From NCBI GenBank assembly GCA_023431055.1, contig JAEYXX010000110.1:1-13760 (forward strand): a stretch of DNA of 13,760 nt. Reading direction: 5' to 3'. The first letter of the stretch is position 1; each line of letters begins with the position of its first letter. The notes under the pieces were generated by a model that had not been told where the DNA came from, did no database searches, and was given only the letters and a program-made list of their open reading frames with translations. Of the stretch, positions 12,777 to 13,760 are shown piece after piece. The stretch comes from Pseudomonadota bacterium. GTDB lineage: Bacteria; Pseudomonadota; Gammaproteobacteria; Pseudomonadales; Pseudomonadaceae. The position numbers were made by a program, and so were the translations under genes.

Positions 12777-12783
12777 CTTCTCT

Positions 12784-12805
12784 GTGGGAGCGGCTTTAGC
12801 CGCGA
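12784..12805 (+). repeat. REP element, second half of the inverted pair
   Basis: GTGGGAGCGGCTTTAGCCGC plus GA, the + strand partner of 12745-12766. Its own stem CGGCT/AGCCG is perfect. The type, with GTGGGAG head and AGCCGCGA end, is common between genes in Pseudomonas. Confidence 0.85.
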
Positions 12806-12806
12806 T

Positions 12807-12830
12807 AAAAAACGGCACCCTCGGGTGCCG
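12807..12830 (-). terminator. Rho-independent terminator of folD
   Basis: Read on the - strand, CGGCACC pairs with GGTGCCG around the tetraloop CGAG, and six T residues follow (A-run 12807-12812 on +). It lies 21 bases after the folD stop, with the usual strong-terminator structure. On the + strand the same hairpin lacks a T-run. Confidence 0.9.
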
Positions 12831-12851
12831 TCGTTCGTCATGCAGCGCTGC

Positions 12852-13706
12852 TTATTTATGCAGATGCTCGGCGGCGTGCAGGGTGTTTTCCAAGAGGCCT
12901 GCGCGAGTCATCGGGCCGACGCCGCCCGGTACCGGGGTGATCCAGCCAGCGCGGGGCAGGGCGGTCTCGTAAACCACGTCGCCGACCAACTTGCCATCTT
13001 CCTGGCGGTTGATGCCGACGTCGATGACGATGGCGCCTTCCTTGATCCACTCGCCCTTGACCAGGCCCGGCTTGCCGGCCGCGACCACGACGATATCCGC
13101 CTGGCCGACATGGCCCGCCAGATTCTTGGTGAAGCGGTGGGTGACAGTCACGGTACAGCCGGCCAGCAGCAGCTCCATGGCCATCGGCCGGCCGACGATA
13201 TTGGAGGCGCCGACCACCACCGCATGCAGGCCATAAAGATCGACGCCGGTGCTTTCCAGCAGGGTCATGATGCCTTTCGGTGTGCACGGGCGCAGCAGCG
13301 GCATGCGCTGGGCCAGGCGGCCGATGTTGTACGGGTGGAAGCCGTCCACGTCCTTGTCCGGGCGAATGCGCTCGAGCAGTAGCGAGGAGTCCAGATGCTC
13401 CGGTAGCGGAAGCTGTACCAGAATGCCGTCGATGGTCGGGTCTTCGTTGAGTTCGTCGATCAGGGCGAGCAGATCGGCCTGGCTGGTCTCGGCCGGCAGG
13501 TCGTAGGCGCGGGAGAGGAAGCCGACTTCTTCGCAATCCTTGCGTTTATGTGACACATAGACCTGGGAGGCGGGATCGGTACCGACCAGGATCACGGCCA
13601 GGCCTGGCGCACGAAGGCCTTGCTGGCGGCGTTCGGCGACACGTTGGGCAATCTGCTGGCGGAGGCTGGCGGCGATCGCCTTGCCGTCGATCAGTTGTGC
13701 GGTCAT
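12852..13706 (-). CDS. folD: Methylenetetrahydrofolate dehydrogenase/cyclohydrolase (FolD)
   Basis: Bifunctional cytoplasmic enzyme that converts 5,10-methylene-THF to 5,10-methenyl-THF with NADP and then to 10-formyl-THF, feeding purine synthesis and formyl-Met-tRNA. 284 aa, the normal length. Seen: the catalytic Tyr50/Lys54 in [45 protein letters not shown]; the nucleotide-binding [13 protein letters not shown]; and the C-terminal signature [12 protein letters not shown]. Start ATG 13706 has no good Shine-Dalgarno (AACCAGCGCA precedes it). An ATG 16 bases upstream is in another frame, so initiation is probably weak or leader-assisted. A TATTAA (about 13723-13728 on the - strand) could serve as -10, but the -35 is poor. 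It is convergent with the ABC operon and has its own terminator. Confidence 0.97.
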   Translation of the reverse strand: MTAQLIDGKAIAASLRQQIAQRVAERRQQGLRAPGLAVILVGTDPASQVYVSHKRKDCEEVGFLSRAYDLPAETSQADLLALIDELNEDPTIDGILVQLPLPEHLDSSLLLERIRPDKDVDGFHPYNIGRLAQRMPLLRPCTPKGIMTLLESTGVDLYGLHAVVVGASNIVGRPMAMELLLAGCTVTVTHRFTKNLAGHVGQADIVVVAAGKPGLVKGEWIKEGAIVIDVGINRQEDGKLVGDVVYETALPRAGWITPVPGGVGPMTRAGLLENTLHAAEHLHK

Positions 13707-13760
13707 TGCGCTGGTTAACCATTAATAAGGATGAAAAAAGGACGCGCATTCTCGCATGGG

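Noticed and set aside
13713..13720. GGTTAACC palindrome upstream of folD
   Set aside because: Only 8 bp and restriction-site-like, with no second half-site or context to suggest an operator.

Overview
The window looks like part of a Pseudomonas chromosome. It is GC-rich, carries the glnS-cysS pair and folD, and contains REP-type palindromes of kinds common in that genus (a GTAG-headed CCCGGATG/CATCCGGG element and a GTGGGAG..GGCTT..AGCCGCGA element). The species cannot be fixed from the sequence, although the repeat set fits the P. mendocina/oleovorans/stutzeri side of the genus.

Layout: (1) 1-228, an intergenic repeat able to fold into a long hairpin, then the leader of glnS. (2) 229-3278, glnS and cysS on the + strand, overlapping by one base and closed by a strong hairpin at 3290-3325. 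(3) 3326-3472, a convergent intergenic stretch holding a lone REP and an inverted REP pair. (4) 3469-6531 on the - strand, a sigma54-dependent activator of the AcoR/DhaR type and, downstream of it, a class C beta-lactamase (AmpC type). (5) 6532-6791, a divergent control region with seven same-orientation GTTCA half-sites, an IHF-like site, a 19-bp dyad and a -24/-12 promoter. (6) 6792-12731, a six-gene + strand operon: two different ABC ATPases, two permeases, a 90-aa DUF2160-type membrane protein and a 580-aa periplasmic binding protein. (7) 12732-12851, another inverted REP pair and the folD terminator. (8) 12852-13706, folD on the - strand.

The core of the window is a self-contained import module. 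The activator probably binds the GTTCA cluster and opens the sigma54 promoter in response to a small molecule. The transcript then makes an importer whose gene order and composition match the GlpSTPQV glycerol ABC transporter described in Rhizobium leguminosarum. No glycerol kinase or dehydrogenase gene lies here, so glycerol, or another small polyol or diol, is an inference.

The most interesting sequence-level observation is that the two ATPases are complementary defectives. The first keeps the LSGGQ signature but has Thr where the switch His should be. The second keeps the His but has a ruined signature. In the assembled heterodimer this predicts one canonical and one degenerate ATP site, an arrangement better known from heterodimeric ABC exporters than from importers. 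From memory of P. aeruginosa PAO1, cysS and folD are direct neighbours there, so the roughly 9.4 kb between them here looks like an accessory insertion, flanked on each side by REP pairs.
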